Shown: positions 7,143-16,605 of the stretch, piece by piece
Numbering within the stretch: position 1 is the stretch's first letter
How the letters are laid out: each line of letters starts with the position of its first letter
Assembly: GCA_021793135.1 (NCBI GenBank)
Contig: JAJYTI010000001.1
Span: forward strand, 1-44,224
Direction: 5' to 3'
DNA length: 44,224 nucleotides
DNA from: Bacteroidota bacterium
GTDB lineage: Bacteria > Bacteroidota > Bacteroidia > Flavobacteriales > Flavobacteriaceae
Program-made: the position numbers and the translations under genes
Notes under the pieces: model-generated
What the model saw: only the letters and a program-made list of their open reading frames with translations
Told to the model about the DNA's origin: nothing
The model's database searches: none

Positions 7143-8837
7143 ATGAAAGAATTAAAGGTGATAGAACGTACTCGAGCACAAGAGAGTACAAGTGCAATTG
7201 AGCGCATTTATGTAACAATGCGTCATTTATTTAATAGAGGTTTTTATAAACCTATGGGGGTTTCAGGAGAAGCACTTAGAGAGGCTTTACTTACATTACG
7301 TCCAGAAATATATGGCTCTATTAGAGAAGATAAAACCGAATTACAAGGTTTGATGTATGTAATGGATAGATTGCCAGAAGGCATAGATGCTTGTAGATTT
7401 ATAAATTTAACAAGTGATGAAGGATATAAAAATTCTCATTTTAAAGTAATTATACCACCTAAACGTCGTAGAAATTGCTATCGTATTGACGAAGAGCAAA
7501 TGAATATTGAGGTGACTCGTGGTAAATCGGAAATATATGATATCCTAACGCATCTTACATTCCTATATATCGAGTCATACAAGATAATGGAAAAAGTGGT
7601 TATCGACGAGCAAGGGAACTTGGTTAGAGATTGGCAAAAGTTAGAAGATATTCTTACAAATAATGAAGAGTTAACACCAGAACAAGTAGAGAAAGCATTA
7701 GTACATGCTGCTTCTTGTTTAGGACGTACATTTCAAGAGCTTAAAAATGTTTATCCTACCTTCTCTATGCCTGGAAATCCGCATCGTTTCTTATGGATAA
7801 TCTATAATTTAGGTCGTTTAGCTATAGACGAAGTTGTAAATAACGATAAACGTATTATTACTTTCAGTCCTGTATTACGTGAACGTATTGGACATCATAT
7901 TCATGGTGAACGTTGGGCATTGGATATAAAAGATGTGCTTTATAAACATGGTTTATTAGAAAGACCTATTCATATTATTAGTGCTAATATGCACAGTGTT
8001 ATGAATACGCTATATGCACAAAAGGCAGTAGGAAAACAGTTTGAAAGTCAAGACAAGTTTGAGTTGTATGAAGCATTGAGTAATGAAGAAAATAGCACAT
8101 TACGTGATGAAGTGTTTAAAATAGCTCAAAAACATGGGATGCATTATATTCAAGACTATAGCGGAACAAATATTAATGTTCAGGTTTTTGATACTTCTAG
8201 ACTTCCAGATGCTAGTGAAATATTTAAAGGTAAAGATAAGGAAGAAATCCCTGTTATCGTAGTTATGGACTATGCATTTGGAGAGCAAGCATACGAAACT
8301 ATGGACGAATTATTACGTCCATACGAGGTAGGAGAGAAAAAAATGTACATGAAAGTAGATTCTGTTTCTATTATGGGGAAAGCAGGAATCTTAGAAGGAG
8401 GCAAAGGAGATATTATGATTCCTACAGCACACGTATTTGAGGGAACTGCAGATAACTATCCTCTAAAGAACGAAATAACAGCTGCCGATTTTGTTGGATA
8501 TGATATAGATACTTACACAGGAAGTATGATTTCTGTACTTGGAACTTCTTTACAAAACAAAGACGTTCTTTCCTTTTTCCAGAAATCTACTTGGAATGTA
8601 ATAGGATTGGAAATGGAGGGAGCACATTATCAAAAAGCGATACAAGCAGCTTCTAAAATTCGTGGGAGTATTAGTCCACAAGTAAAGGTTCGTTATGCAT
8701 ACTATGCATCAGATAATCCATTAGAAACTGGAAGTACACTTGCCAGTGGGGGATTAGGTACTAGTGGTGTAAAACCTACTTACGCTATTACAGATGTTAT
8801 TATAAAACAAATCTTAGAATTGGATAATGACAAATAG
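7143..8837 (+). CDS. Nucleoside-phosphorylase-like protein (DUF6909-type)
   Basis: A 564-residue protein that I believe belongs to the flavobacterial DUF6909 group; the name is from memory. The C-terminal third resembles the nucleoside phosphorylase/nucleosidase fold: DYAFG (376-380), GKAGILEGGKGDIMIP (412-427) and GLEMEGAHY (488-496), the last resembling the EMEA-type motif that contacts the ribose in that superfamily. The N-terminal part (about 1-280) is of unknown fold. It may cleave or bind a nucleotide, but the substrate is unknown. I chose ATG 7143 over the TTG at 7134 because the latter lies in the -7 box. Its end overlaps the next gene by 11 bases. Confidence 0.65.
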   Translation: MKELKVIERTRAQESTSAIERIYVTMRHLFNRGFYKPMGVSGEALREALLTLRPEIYGSIREDKTELQGLMYVMDRLPEGIDACRFINLTSDEGYKNSHFKVIIPPKRRRNCYRIDEEQMNIEVTRGKSEIYDILTHLTFLYIESYKIMEKVVIDEQGNLVRDWQKLEDILTNNEELTPEQVEKALVHAASCLGRTFQELKNVYPTFSMPGNPHRFLWIIYNLGRLAIDEVVNNDKRIITFSPVLRERIGHHIHGERWALDIKDVLYKHGLLERPIHIISANMHSVMNTLYAQKAVGKQFESQDKFELYEALSNEENSTLRDEVFKIAQKHGMHYIQDYSGTNINVQVFDTSRLPDASEIFKGKDKEEIPVIVVMDYAFGEQAYETMDELLRPYEVGEKKMYMKVDSVSIMGKAGILEGGKGDIMIPTAHVFEGTADNYPLKNEITAADFVGYDIDTYTGSMISVLGTSLQNKDVLSFFQKSTWNVIGLEMEGAHYQKAIQAASKIRGSISPQVKVRYAYYASDNPLETGSTLASGGLGTSGVKPTYAITDVIIKQILELDNDK

Positions 8838-9816
8838 GAGCACACCAGAAGAGATTTCTGTAAAAGAGCTTATGATATTATTTCTTAAGCTATGGAATAG
8901 AGGAGTACAGCTGTTTTTACAAGCTGTACTTTTTGTGATAAAACATGCTATCCCTTTAGTAATACTAATCGGGTTAGGTATTGGAACAGCTTATTTTTTA
9001 AAGGACTCCAATCCGCGTTATAAACGTATGTTTATTATTTCTACAACAGAATTCACTGGTGATTTTTTAGTTGAAGAAATCAATAATATCAATTTAAAGT
9101 TTTCGAAAAACAATACCGAATTAAAATCGGAAATGTCTTTAGATGATATAAACTTAAATGGTATTAGTTATTCTATAGAACCAATTTTCGAGAAAGGTAT
9201 TCTAATGGAGAATTATGAATATCAATATATGAATTATCTGGTCGAGAATAATTTAATAGATAAAGAGTCTCAACAAAGAATAGCAGAGTTAGCAAATCAT
9301 AATTATGAAATAGAGATGATATACCCTGCGGATGTCGATGGGTTAAAAGTCTTTAATGCTACTATAGAATATTTACGTAATAATAAATTTGCAGCAGAGT
9401 TACATCGTGCTATACTTGATGATGTAACCTTTCAAATCAATGAAAATGACAGATTGGTTAGTTCTTTAGGAGATTATGTTGAAAATCTAGGTAATGATGC
9501 GAGGACGTTAGAGTATGACAGTAAAGGAATGATAATAGAAGGTGCCGAAGGATCTGATATAGGAGCTATGATTTATGCACGATCAGAGATGCAAAAGAAC
9601 ACCTATAAATTGAAAGCTAAAAAAGTTCAATTAGCCGAAAACTTTAGAATTTTAAACGAGGGAGAGTCTGTTAGGTTTTATGGAAAAGGAATTAAGAGTA
9701 AACGAATGCTTGTTTATCCTTTCTTATTTGTATCTGCTTATCTATTTGTACTTTTTGTAGTCTATATTATTCGTAAAGCTATAGCATTAGATAATGAATT
9801 GAAAACAGAAACCTAA
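8827..9816 (+). CDS. Two-TM membrane protein, possible polysaccharide chain-length regulator
   Basis: 329 residues with a cytoplasmic N terminus, a membrane helix at about 39-57, a large helical periplasmic domain, and a second helix at about 296-316 before a short tail. That topology is the one used by Wzz-type chain-length regulators, and it sits directly before rfbB. The proline-rich motif normally seen near the second helix of Wzz proteins is not evident, so the role is inferred from topology and context. It overlaps the preceding gene by 11 bases and is followed by rfbB after one base, suggesting translational coupling. Confidence 0.5.
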   Translation: MTNRSTPEEISVKELMILFLKLWNRGVQLFLQAVLFVIKHAIPLVILIGLGIGTAYFLKDSNPRYKRMFIISTTEFTGDFLVEEINNINLKFSKNNTELKSEMSLDDINLNGISYSIEPIFEKGILMENYEYQYMNYLVENNLIDKESQQRIAELANHNYEIEMIYPADVDGLKVFNATIEYLRNNKFAAELHRAILDDVTFQINENDRLVSSLGDYVENLGNDARTLEYDSKGMIIEGAEGSDIGAMIYARSEMQKNTYKLKAKKVQLAENFRILNEGESVRFYGKGIKSKRMLVYPFLFVSAYLFVLFVVYIIRKAIALDNELKTET

Positions 9817-9817
9817 T

Positions 9818-10831
9818 ATGCGTTATGTATTGGTAACCGGAGGTGCCGGATTTATTGGAGCAAATTTTGTTGAATATCTTTTTAGTTTAGATAAAGACTA
9901 TCATATTCTAGTCCTAGATAAACTTACATATGCAGGAGATAAAGAGAATTTAAAAAAGGTTTGGGATCATACCAATTTTACTTTTATAAAAGGAGATATA
10001 ACCGATACCGACTTATTACAATCTTTATTTAACCAATACCAAATTTCCAATATTGTCCATTTTGCAGCAGAATCACATGTAGATAATTCCATCACAGGAC
10101 CTGAAGCTTTTATACAAACCAATATTATAGGAACGTTTCGTTTACTAGAACAATGTAGAAACACATGGCTAGAAAATGCTAACGAATTAAAAGAAGAATA
10201 TAAAAACGCACGTTTCCTACATGTCTCTACTGATGAGGTTTATGGTACATTAGGCAAGAAAGGTTTATTTAAAGAAACCACAGCATATGCACCAAACAGT
10301 CCGTATAGCGCTTCTAAGGCATCCTCAGACTTTCTTGTTCGAAGTTATTACCATACCTATGGGTTGCCAGTAATTACTACTAACTGCTCTAATAACTATG
10401 GACCTTACCAACATAGAGAAAAACTTATTCCTACTATAATCCGTAAAGCGCTTGCAGGAGAATTGATTCCAATTTATGGAACAGGGGAAAACATTCGCGA
10501 TTGGCTATACGTAACGGACCATTGTGAAGGGATTTATTTAGCATGGACCAAAGGAAGGCTAGGAGAAACATATAATATTGGTGGAAAGAATGAAAAAACC
10601 AATATTGAAATTGCCGATATTATTTGTGACATTTTAGATAAAAAAGCGCCTTCCACAGCATCTTATAGTAAACAAATAAGTTTTGTAGAAGATCGATTAG
10701 GTCACGATTTTAGATATGCTATAGATGCAACTAAGATTACAAACGAACTTAATTGGAAGGCAAAAGAAAATTTTGCTTCAGGAATAGAGAAAACGGTAGA
10801 TTGGTATTTAGATAACAGAGAAAGATTATGA
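9818..10831 (+). CDS. rfbB: dTDP-glucose 4,6-dehydratase
   Basis: Second enzyme of dTDP-L-rhamnose synthesis; converts dTDP-glucose to dTDP-4-keto-6-deoxyglucose using bound NAD. It is an extended short-chain dehydrogenase of 337 residues. The Rossmann motif GGAGFIG (8-14), the STDEVYG block with the dehydratase Asp/Glu pair (137-143), and YSASK with Y163 and K167 are all present. It overlaps rfbA by four bases (ATGA). The four rhamnose genes lie in the order rfbB-A-C-D. Confidence 0.96.
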   Translation: MRYVLVTGGAGFIGANFVEYLFSLDKDYHILVLDKLTYAGDKENLKKVWDHTNFTFIKGDITDTDLLQSLFNQYQISNIVHFAAESHVDNSITGPEAFIQTNIIGTFRLLEQCRNTWLENANELKEEYKNARFLHVSTDEVYGTLGKKGLFKETTAYAPNSPYSASKASSDFLVRSYYHTYGLPVITTNCSNNYGPYQHREKLIPTIIRKALAGELIPIYGTGENIRDWLYVTDHCEGIYLAWTKGRLGETYNIGGKNEKTNIEIADIICDILDKKAPSTASYSKQISFVEDRLGHDFRYAIDATKITNELNWKAKENFASGIEKTVDWYLDNRERL

Positions 10832-11685
10832 AAGGGATTGTTTTAGCAGGAGGTTCGGGTACTAGATTGCATCCGCTTACACTAGCAATAAGCAAACAGC
10901 TTATGCCCGTGTATAATAAGCCTATGATATACTATCCACTTTCTACTTTGATGTATGCAGGAATTCAAGAGATTTTAATTATTTCTACACCACAAGATTT
11001 ACCGCTTTTTAAACGATTATTAGGAGATGGACAGCAATATGGATGTAAATTTGAATATGCCGTCCAAGAAGAGCCTAATGGGCTTGCAGAAGCGTTTATA
11101 ATAGGAGAGAAGTTTATAGGAGAAGATAAAGTAGCATTAATACTAGGTGATAACCTTTTTTATGGTGCTGGATTAAACCGATTGCTTCAGGCCAATACCA
11201 ATCCAAATGGTGGAATTATTTATGCTTATCACGTTCACGATCCGGAACGTTATGGTGTAGTTGATTTTGATAAAAATGGAAAAGTTTTATCTATAGAAGA
11301 GAAACCTACTCATCCAAAATCTAATTATGCTGTACCAGGTATTTATTTTTACGATAATGAAGTAGTTTCTATTGCGAGAAAAATAAAACCTAGCAATCGA
11401 GGCGAATTAGAAATAACTGATATAAATAATGCTTATTTACAGCAAGGAAAACTTCATGTAAGCATTTTAGATAAAGGGACTGCTTGGTTGGATACTGGTA
11501 CTTTTGAATCCTTAATGCAAGCAGCACAATTTGTTGAAGTAATTGAAGAACGTCAAGGTTTAATGGTAGGTTCGATAGAGGAAGCCGCCTATACTATGGG
11601 ATATATCGATAAAAACCAATTACAAAAACTAGCCAAACCACTAATGAAAAGTGGATATGGCGAATATTTGTCTAATTTAAAATAA
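10828..11685 (+). CDS. rfbA: Glucose-1-phosphate thymidylyltransferase
   Basis: First enzyme of the dTDP-rhamnose pathway; joins dTTP and glucose-1-phosphate to make dTDP-glucose. The nucleotidyltransferase signature GGSGTRLHPLT is at residues 8-18, LGDNLFYG carries the metal-binding aspartate, and EEKPTHPKSNYAVPGIYFYD is the sugar-binding region. The 285-residue length is normal. The start codon overlaps the rfbB stop. Confidence 0.97.
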   Translation: MKGIVLAGGSGTRLHPLTLAISKQLMPVYNKPMIYYPLSTLMYAGIQEILIISTPQDLPLFKRLLGDGQQYGCKFEYAVQEEPNGLAEAFIIGEKFIGEDKVALILGDNLFYGAGLNRLLQANTNPNGGIIYAYHVHDPERYGVVDFDKNGKVLSIEEKPTHPKSNYAVPGIYFYDNEVVSIARKIKPSNRGELEITDINNAYLQQGKLHVSILDKGTAWLDTGTFESLMQAAQFVEVIEERQGLMVGSIEEAAYTMGYIDKNQLQKLAKPLMKSGYGEYLSNLK

Positions 11686-11692
11686 ATTTTTT

Positions 11693-12250
11693 GTGATCAT
11701 ACATCAAACGCCATTAGATGGATGCTTTGTAATAGAACCGAAAGTATTTACAGACCTTCGAGGAACTTTTATAGAAGTATTTCATCAAAAGGATTTTATA
11801 GAAAAAACCGGTTTAGACATTCACTTTGTGCAAGACAATCAATCGATTTCTAAATATGGTGTTTTACGTGGATTACATTTTCAAACAGGCGAAGCTAGTC
11901 AAGCAAAACTAGTACGCGTAGTAAAGGGAGAAGTATTAGATGTAGTAGTTGATTTACGAACAGAATCTAAAACTTTTGGACAGTATTATTCTATAAAACT
12001 AAGCGAAACGAATCATAAACAGCTTTTTATACCACGAGGATTTGCTCATGGTTTTGTAAGCTTAGCAGAAGAAAGTATTTTTTCTTATAAATGCGACAAT
12101 TACTATAATCCAAAAGCTGAAGCAGGAATTCATTTTAATGACGCAACTTTACAGATAGATTGGCATCTTCCAAATGAAGATTTAATTATATCAGATAAAG
12201 ATTTAGCACTTCCGAGTTTTAAGGAGTTTGTTTCATGGAAAAAAAAATAG
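11693..12250 (+). CDS. rfbC: dTDP-4-dehydrorhamnose 3,5-epimerase
   Basis: Third enzyme of the rhamnose pathway, a cupin-fold epimerase of 185 residues. The catalytic histidine H62 lies in VLRGLHFQ, and RGFAHGF and the YKCDNYYNP block (with the catalytic tyrosine) follow. Translation appears to begin at GTG 11693, since no in-frame ATG precedes the conserved N terminus. It overlaps rfbD by 16 bases. Confidence 0.95.
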   Translation: MIIHQTPLDGCFVIEPKVFTDLRGTFIEVFHQKDFIEKTGLDIHFVQDNQSISKYGVLRGLHFQTGEASQAKLVRVVKGEVLDVVVDLRTESKTFGQYYSIKLSETNHKQLFIPRGFAHGFVSLAEESIFSYKCDNYYNPKAEAGIHFNDATLQIDWHLPNEDLIISDKDLALPSFKEFVSWKKK

Positions 12251-13077
12251 TAGTAACAGGTGCAGAGGGACAACTAGGATGTTGTGTGAAAAACATAACC
12301 AAAGAATATCCAAATCTGTCCTTTACTTATCTCAATAAACAACTATTAGATGTCACCGACTTAGAATCTGTTCTAGAATACTTCGATGATAACGAGTGTA
12401 CTCATATAATCAATGCTGCAGCATATACTTATGTGGATCTAGCAGAAGAAAATCAAGAAAAAGCTTTCCTAATAAATGAGCAAGGAGCAAAAAATTTAGC
12501 GATAGCTTCTGTTATATTTGATATAGAATTATTACACATTTCTACCGATTATGTTTTCGATGGAAATGCATTCGAACCATATACAGAAAGCACACTAGCA
12601 AACCCAATTAACATTTACGGAGCTTCGAAATTAGCAGGAGAAAAAGCTATTGCTGAGATTGGAGAAAAATATATCATTCTCCGTACATCATGGCTATATT
12701 CTCCTTTTGGACATAATTTCTATCTAAGTATAAAAAAAGCTATAGAGGAGAAAAAGGGATTGAAAATTACTACCGAGCAGATAGGCACACCAACAAATGC
12801 TATAAATTTAGCTAAGGTCTTACTAGAATTTATTCAGAAAGAAGATAAGGATTACGGAATTTATCATTATTCCGATGCAGGTCAAGCCACTTGGTATGAT
12901 TTTGCTTATGCAATTGAGTGTAAAACTTTAGGAAAAAACAAAGGATATATTAACCCCATAGATAATTATCCAACCAAAGCTAAACGTCCATTATACAGTG
13001 TATTAAGTAACGATAAAATAAAAAAAGTATTAGATATTAATCCCCAACCATGGCAAGATGCCTTGAAAGAATTATAG
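12235..13077 (+). CDS. rfbD: dTDP-4-dehydrorhamnose reductase
   Basis: Final step of dTDP-L-rhamnose synthesis, an NAD(P)H-dependent reduction. It is a 280-residue extended SDR protein with GAEGQLG (9-15), STDYVFDG (103-110) and YGASK with Y128 and K132. Its ATG lies inside the end of rfbC. wecB follows after six bases, tying the rhamnose and ManNAcA pathways into one transcription unit. Confidence 0.95.
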   Translation: MEKKIVVTGAEGQLGCCVKNITKEYPNLSFTYLNKQLLDVTDLESVLEYFDDNECTHIINAAAYTYVDLAEENQEKAFLINEQGAKNLAIASVIFDIELLHISTDYVFDGNAFEPYTESTLANPINIYGASKLAGEKAIAEIGEKYIILRTSWLYSPFGHNFYLSIKKAIEEKKGLKITTEQIGTPTNAINLAKVLLEFIQKEDKDYGIYHYSDAGQATWYDFAYAIECKTLGKNKGYINPIDNYPTKAKRPLYSVLSNDKIKKVLDINPQPWQDALKEL

Positions 13078-13083
13078 AATTTC

Positions 13084-14202
13084 ATGCAAAAGAAAAAGAA
13101 TCTTATCGTATTTGGAACCAGACCCGAAGCTATTAAAATGGCGCCCTTAGTCCATGCTTTTCAAAAAGAAAAAGATTTTGATACTCGGGTATGTATAACG
13201 GCGCAACATAGAGAAATGCTTGATCAAGTGTTAGATTTTTTCAACATTTCCGCCGATTACGATTTAGATTTAATGAAACCTGGACAATCGCTTTATTCTT
13301 TGACTGCAGCAATTATTACTGGTATGCAATCGGTTTTAGAAGAATTCAAACCTGATTATGTCTATGTGCATGGTGATACTACAACGTCTTCTATTGCTGC
13401 TTTAGCCGCTTTTTATAGTGGAGCTAAAGTATGTCATGTCGAAGCTGGATTGCGTACACATAATAAATGGTCTCCATTTCCAGAAGAGATGAATAGACAA
13501 TTAACGGGACGCCTTACCGATTTACATTTTGCACCTACAGAACGTGCTAAAGAAAATCTTTTAAAAGAAAATACACCAACAAATAAGATTTTTGTTACTG
13601 GAAATACAGTAGTCGATGCGTTACAACATAGTGTCGAAACGGTAACAAAATCTCTTAGTGAGAAAGCTCAAGAAATAGAGGAGTGGTTGGAAGGTAGAGA
13701 ACTTTTATTAGTTACAGGCCACCGTAGAGAAAACCATGGGGATGGTTTTGATAGAATTTGTGAAGCTTTACAACAAATAGCTAAAAACAATCCCGAAATT
13801 GCAATTGTATATCCAGTGCATTTAAATCCAAATGTTCAAAAACCAGTAAATAAATTCTTGAAAGATATATCAAATATCAAACTTTTAGAACCGCTGGCTT
13901 ATCAAGATTTTATTTGGTTAATGCATCGATCAAAATTGATAATTACTGATAGTGGAGGTGTGCAAGAAGAAGCGCCTAGCTTAGGAAAACCAGTTCTAGT
14001 AATGCGAGATACTACAGAAAGACCAGAAGCTGTAGAAGCAGGTACAGTAATTTTAGTAGGCACAAATACAGAAAAAATTATTTCAGAAACTGAGGATTTA
14101 TTACACAATTCCGAGCGTTATAATAAGATGAGCGAGTTACATAATCCTTATGGAGATGGTAAAGCAGCACAACGAATAGTAGAAATTATAAAAAAACATT
14201 AA
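13084..14202 (+). CDS. wecB: UDP-N-acetylglucosamine 2-epimerase (non-hydrolysing)
   Basis: Interconverts UDP-GlcNAc and UDP-ManNAc. 372 residues of GT-B-like fold with the N-terminal GTRPEAIKMAPLV (11-23), the VHGDTTT block with D98, CHVEAGLRT with E120, and TGHRREN with H213; these line up with the known catalytic residues of the family. SGGVQEEAP near the C terminus is the UDP-binding site. The product is the substrate of the next gene product, WecC, three bases downstream. Confidence 0.96.
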   Translation: MQKKKNLIVFGTRPEAIKMAPLVHAFQKEKDFDTRVCITAQHREMLDQVLDFFNISADYDLDLMKPGQSLYSLTAAIITGMQSVLEEFKPDYVYVHGDTTTSSIAALAAFYSGAKVCHVEAGLRTHNKWSPFPEEMNRQLTGRLTDLHFAPTERAKENLLKENTPTNKIFVTGNTVVDALQHSVETVTKSLSEKAQEIEEWLEGRELLLVTGHRRENHGDGFDRICEALQQIAKNNPEIAIVYPVHLNPNVQKPVNKFLKDISNIKLLEPLAYQDFIWLMHRSKLIITDSGGVQEEAPSLGKPVLVMRDTTERPEAVEAGTVILVGTNTEKIISETEDLLHNSERYNKMSELHNPYGDGKAAQRIVEIIKKH

Positions 14203-14205
14203 TCC

Positions 14206-15417
14206 ATGCAGCAAAAACCTAGCGTAGTAATGATGGGCCTAGGGTACATAGGTCTCCCCACAGCAGCTTTAATTGCCAGCAAAGGTTTACAAGTTACAGG
14301 TGTAGATATATCAGAAGAAGTAGTAGAAATTATAAATAAAGGCTCTATTCATATTGTAGAACCAGATTTAGAAGGTTTGGTACATAACGTAGTGAAAAGA
14401 GGCACACTAAAAGCTACTACAAAGCCGATTACAGCCGATGTTTATTTAATAGCGGTTCCTACTCCATTTAAAGAAGATAAAGTGCCGAATTTGAGCTATG
14501 TACAAAAAGCAATAGAAGCTATTGTACCTGTTTTAGAAAAGGGAGCACTAATAATATTAGAATCTACCAGCCCCATAGGAACTACCGAATGGATGCAAAA
14601 ACTGGTTTATGAATATAGACCAGAATTAAAAGACAATATTTATTTAGCCTATTGTCCAGAACGTGTTCTACCAGGAAACGTAATTTATGAGCTTAAAACA
14701 AATGATCGTGCTATTGGTGGAATCAATCCTGAGTCTACAGAGAAAGCGATTGAGTTTTACCGCTACTTTGTAACGGGGACGCTTTATGAAACCAATGCGA
14801 AAACAGCTGAAATGGTTAAAATAGTGGAGAATGCTTCTAGAGATAATCAAATTGCTTTTGCAAATGAATTATCCATTATTTGTGACAAAGTAGGAGTAAA
14901 TGTATGGGAGATGATTGAATTGGCAAACAAGCATCCTAGAGTAAATATATTACAGCCAGGAACCGGTGTAGGAGGTCATTGTATTGCTGTAGATCCATGG
15001 TTTATTATAACTAATAATCCCGAAGAAAGTAAGCTTATGCAAGCTTCTAGAGAACGAAATCTCTATAAAACCGAATGGGTAGTAGAGAAGATAAAAAATG
15101 AAGCTTTAGCATTCGAAATTCGACACAAAAGAAAACCCATTGTTGCAGCTATGGGATTGGCGTTTAAACCGAATATTGACGATATGCGTGAATCGCCTGC
15201 TCTATACGTGGCCGAGCAATTAAAAAATGCGAATATTGATCTTCTAGAAGTAGAACCAAATTTAAATAATGGTAAACGTAATGGAACTATACATTACAAA
15301 GATGCGATACAAAAAGCCGATATTATCGTATTTCTAGTAGCACATAAAGTATTTAAAAATTTGGATATTCCGAAAGAGAAAATAGTTTTGGATTATTGTG
15401 GAGTGACAAAAATATAA
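14206..15417 (+). CDS. wecC: UDP-N-acetyl-D-mannosamine dehydrogenase
   Basis: Four-electron NAD-dependent oxidation of UDP-ManNAc to UDP-ManNAcA. 403 residues: Rossmann motif GLGYIGLP (11-18), YCPERVLPGN (149-158), the catalytic lysine K204 in EMVKIVENASRD, and the catalytic cysteine C259 in PGTGVGGHCIAVDPWF. The pairing with wecB is the usual one for ManNAcA-containing polysaccharides. The sequence fits ManNAc rather than glucose dehydrogenases (the GVGGHCIAVDPW form). Confidence 0.93.
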   Translation: MQQKPSVVMMGLGYIGLPTAALIASKGLQVTGVDISEEVVEIINKGSIHIVEPDLEGLVHNVVKRGTLKATTKPITADVYLIAVPTPFKEDKVPNLSYVQKAIEAIVPVLEKGALIILESTSPIGTTEWMQKLVYEYRPELKDNIYLAYCPERVLPGNVIYELKTNDRAIGGINPESTEKAIEFYRYFVTGTLYETNAKTAEMVKIVENASRDNQIAFANELSIICDKVGVNVWEMIELANKHPRVNILQPGTGVGGHCIAVDPWFIITNNPEESKLMQASRERNLYKTEWVVEKIKNEALAFEIRHKRKPIVAAMGLAFKPNIDDMRESPALYVAEQLKNANIDLLEVEPNLNNGKRNGTIHYKDAIQKADIIVFLVAHKVFKNLDIPKEKIVLDYCGVTKI

Positions 15418-15420
15418 TAT

Positions 15421-16605
15421 GTGCTCGTGCAACGAATTAAGAAACTTATAATCGATAACCTTTCGTTGGCTATCATCCTATTAGGAGCGATGAGCAACTT
15501 CTTTTTGATTTTGTTTCTAAAAAAAGATTTCCCAGAAATCTTTACCCCATTATCTCTTTATCTTACCTATTTAGGAATTATCGGTAGTTTAGGACTGTTA
15601 GGTTTTGATCAAGTTTATCTTCGATTATCGCAAGTAGAAGAGCTTAAAACAAGTATCAGCAATAATATTCTTATGACCTTGTTAGGACTAATGCTGATAG
15701 TGCCGTTAGGTTTTGCATGGTATTTTGCTCGTTATGAATACTTACAGTTTTGGCAATTATATATATCAGGTGTAGCAATAAATGCCGTAATGCTGGGGTA
15801 TAATGCAAATCGTTTACAAAAGAATTTTTCCATATCGCAGATATTAAAAAACAGTTATAAGTTCTTGTTTCTTATTGGTGCATGGCTTATTTTGGTATTC
15901 CTACAAAAGGATGTGGAGATTTCAATCTTGTTTTTATACGCATCTTTTCTTTTATTATTCTGTGGTATTCTATCATTCGTAAGCTTTTGGAATACTACCG
16001 CTATTAATCAAATTAAAAGTATTGGAGTATTCTTATTTGCTGTATCGTTTGGATTAAATATTGCATTGATCACATTGCTTGGGTATGGTGAACGAATATT
16101 GATTGCTGATAAAATAAATGAAGCGACCTTTGCAACTTACTTTTACTATTTGACCATATTCTTATTTCCATTGACTCTTTTACAAGAGTACGTAGGTTTT
16201 AAAGAATTGGTGTATTTCAAAGAAAAAGTAGATAAACAAAAAGTATATGCTAAAATCTTACAACTCATTGGATTAGGAATTTTAACGTATGTTGCTATTT
16301 TAATGGTAGTTTGGATAGATAATGGACGTTTTCTAAATGTAAATCTATCTGATGATTATATTTTAATAGCATGGATGAGTATACTTGGACTAATTAAATT
16401 GGTTTACAGTCTATTTTCGGCAATTTTAGGAGCAAAAGGTGAATCAAGAAGTATAAACGTTATAAATATCTTTACCGTATTGTTAATAGTTATACTTTGG
16501 GGTTCTATGCAGTTAATAGGATATTCTTTAAATGGTATTATCATTAGCTTGATTTTGGTATTTTTATATCGCAGTATTCACACCTATTTCCTATATGTTC
16601 GATAA
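15421..16605 (+). CDS. Polysaccharide flippase-like membrane protein (Wzx candidate)
   Basis: 394 residues, almost entirely membrane helices (about 11-12), with the size and spacing expected of MOP-family Wzx flippases that move lipid-linked repeat units across the inner membrane. No motif decides this; the call rests on topology and position among glycosyltransferases and polymerase-like genes. Translation starts at GTG 15421 (a second GTG lies two codons later); an ATG at 15419 is out of frame and soon hits a stop. It overlaps the next gene by 11 bases. Confidence 0.6.
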   Translation: MLVQRIKKLIIDNLSLAIILLGAMSNFFLILFLKKDFPEIFTPLSLYLTYLGIIGSLGLLGFDQVYLRLSQVEELKTSISNNILMTLLGLMLIVPLGFAWYFARYEYLQFWQLYISGVAINAVMLGYNANRLQKNFSISQILKNSYKFLFLIGAWLILVFLQKDVEISILFLYASFLLLFCGILSFVSFWNTTAINQIKSIGVFLFAVSFGLNIALITLLGYGERILIADKINEATFATYFYYLTIFLFPLTLLQEYVGFKELVYFKEKVDKQKVYAKILQLIGLGILTYVAILMVVWIDNGRFLNVNLSDDYILIAWMSILGLIKLVYSLFSAILGAKGESRSINVINIFTVLLIVILWGSMQLIGYSLNGIIISLILVFLYRSIHTYFLYVR

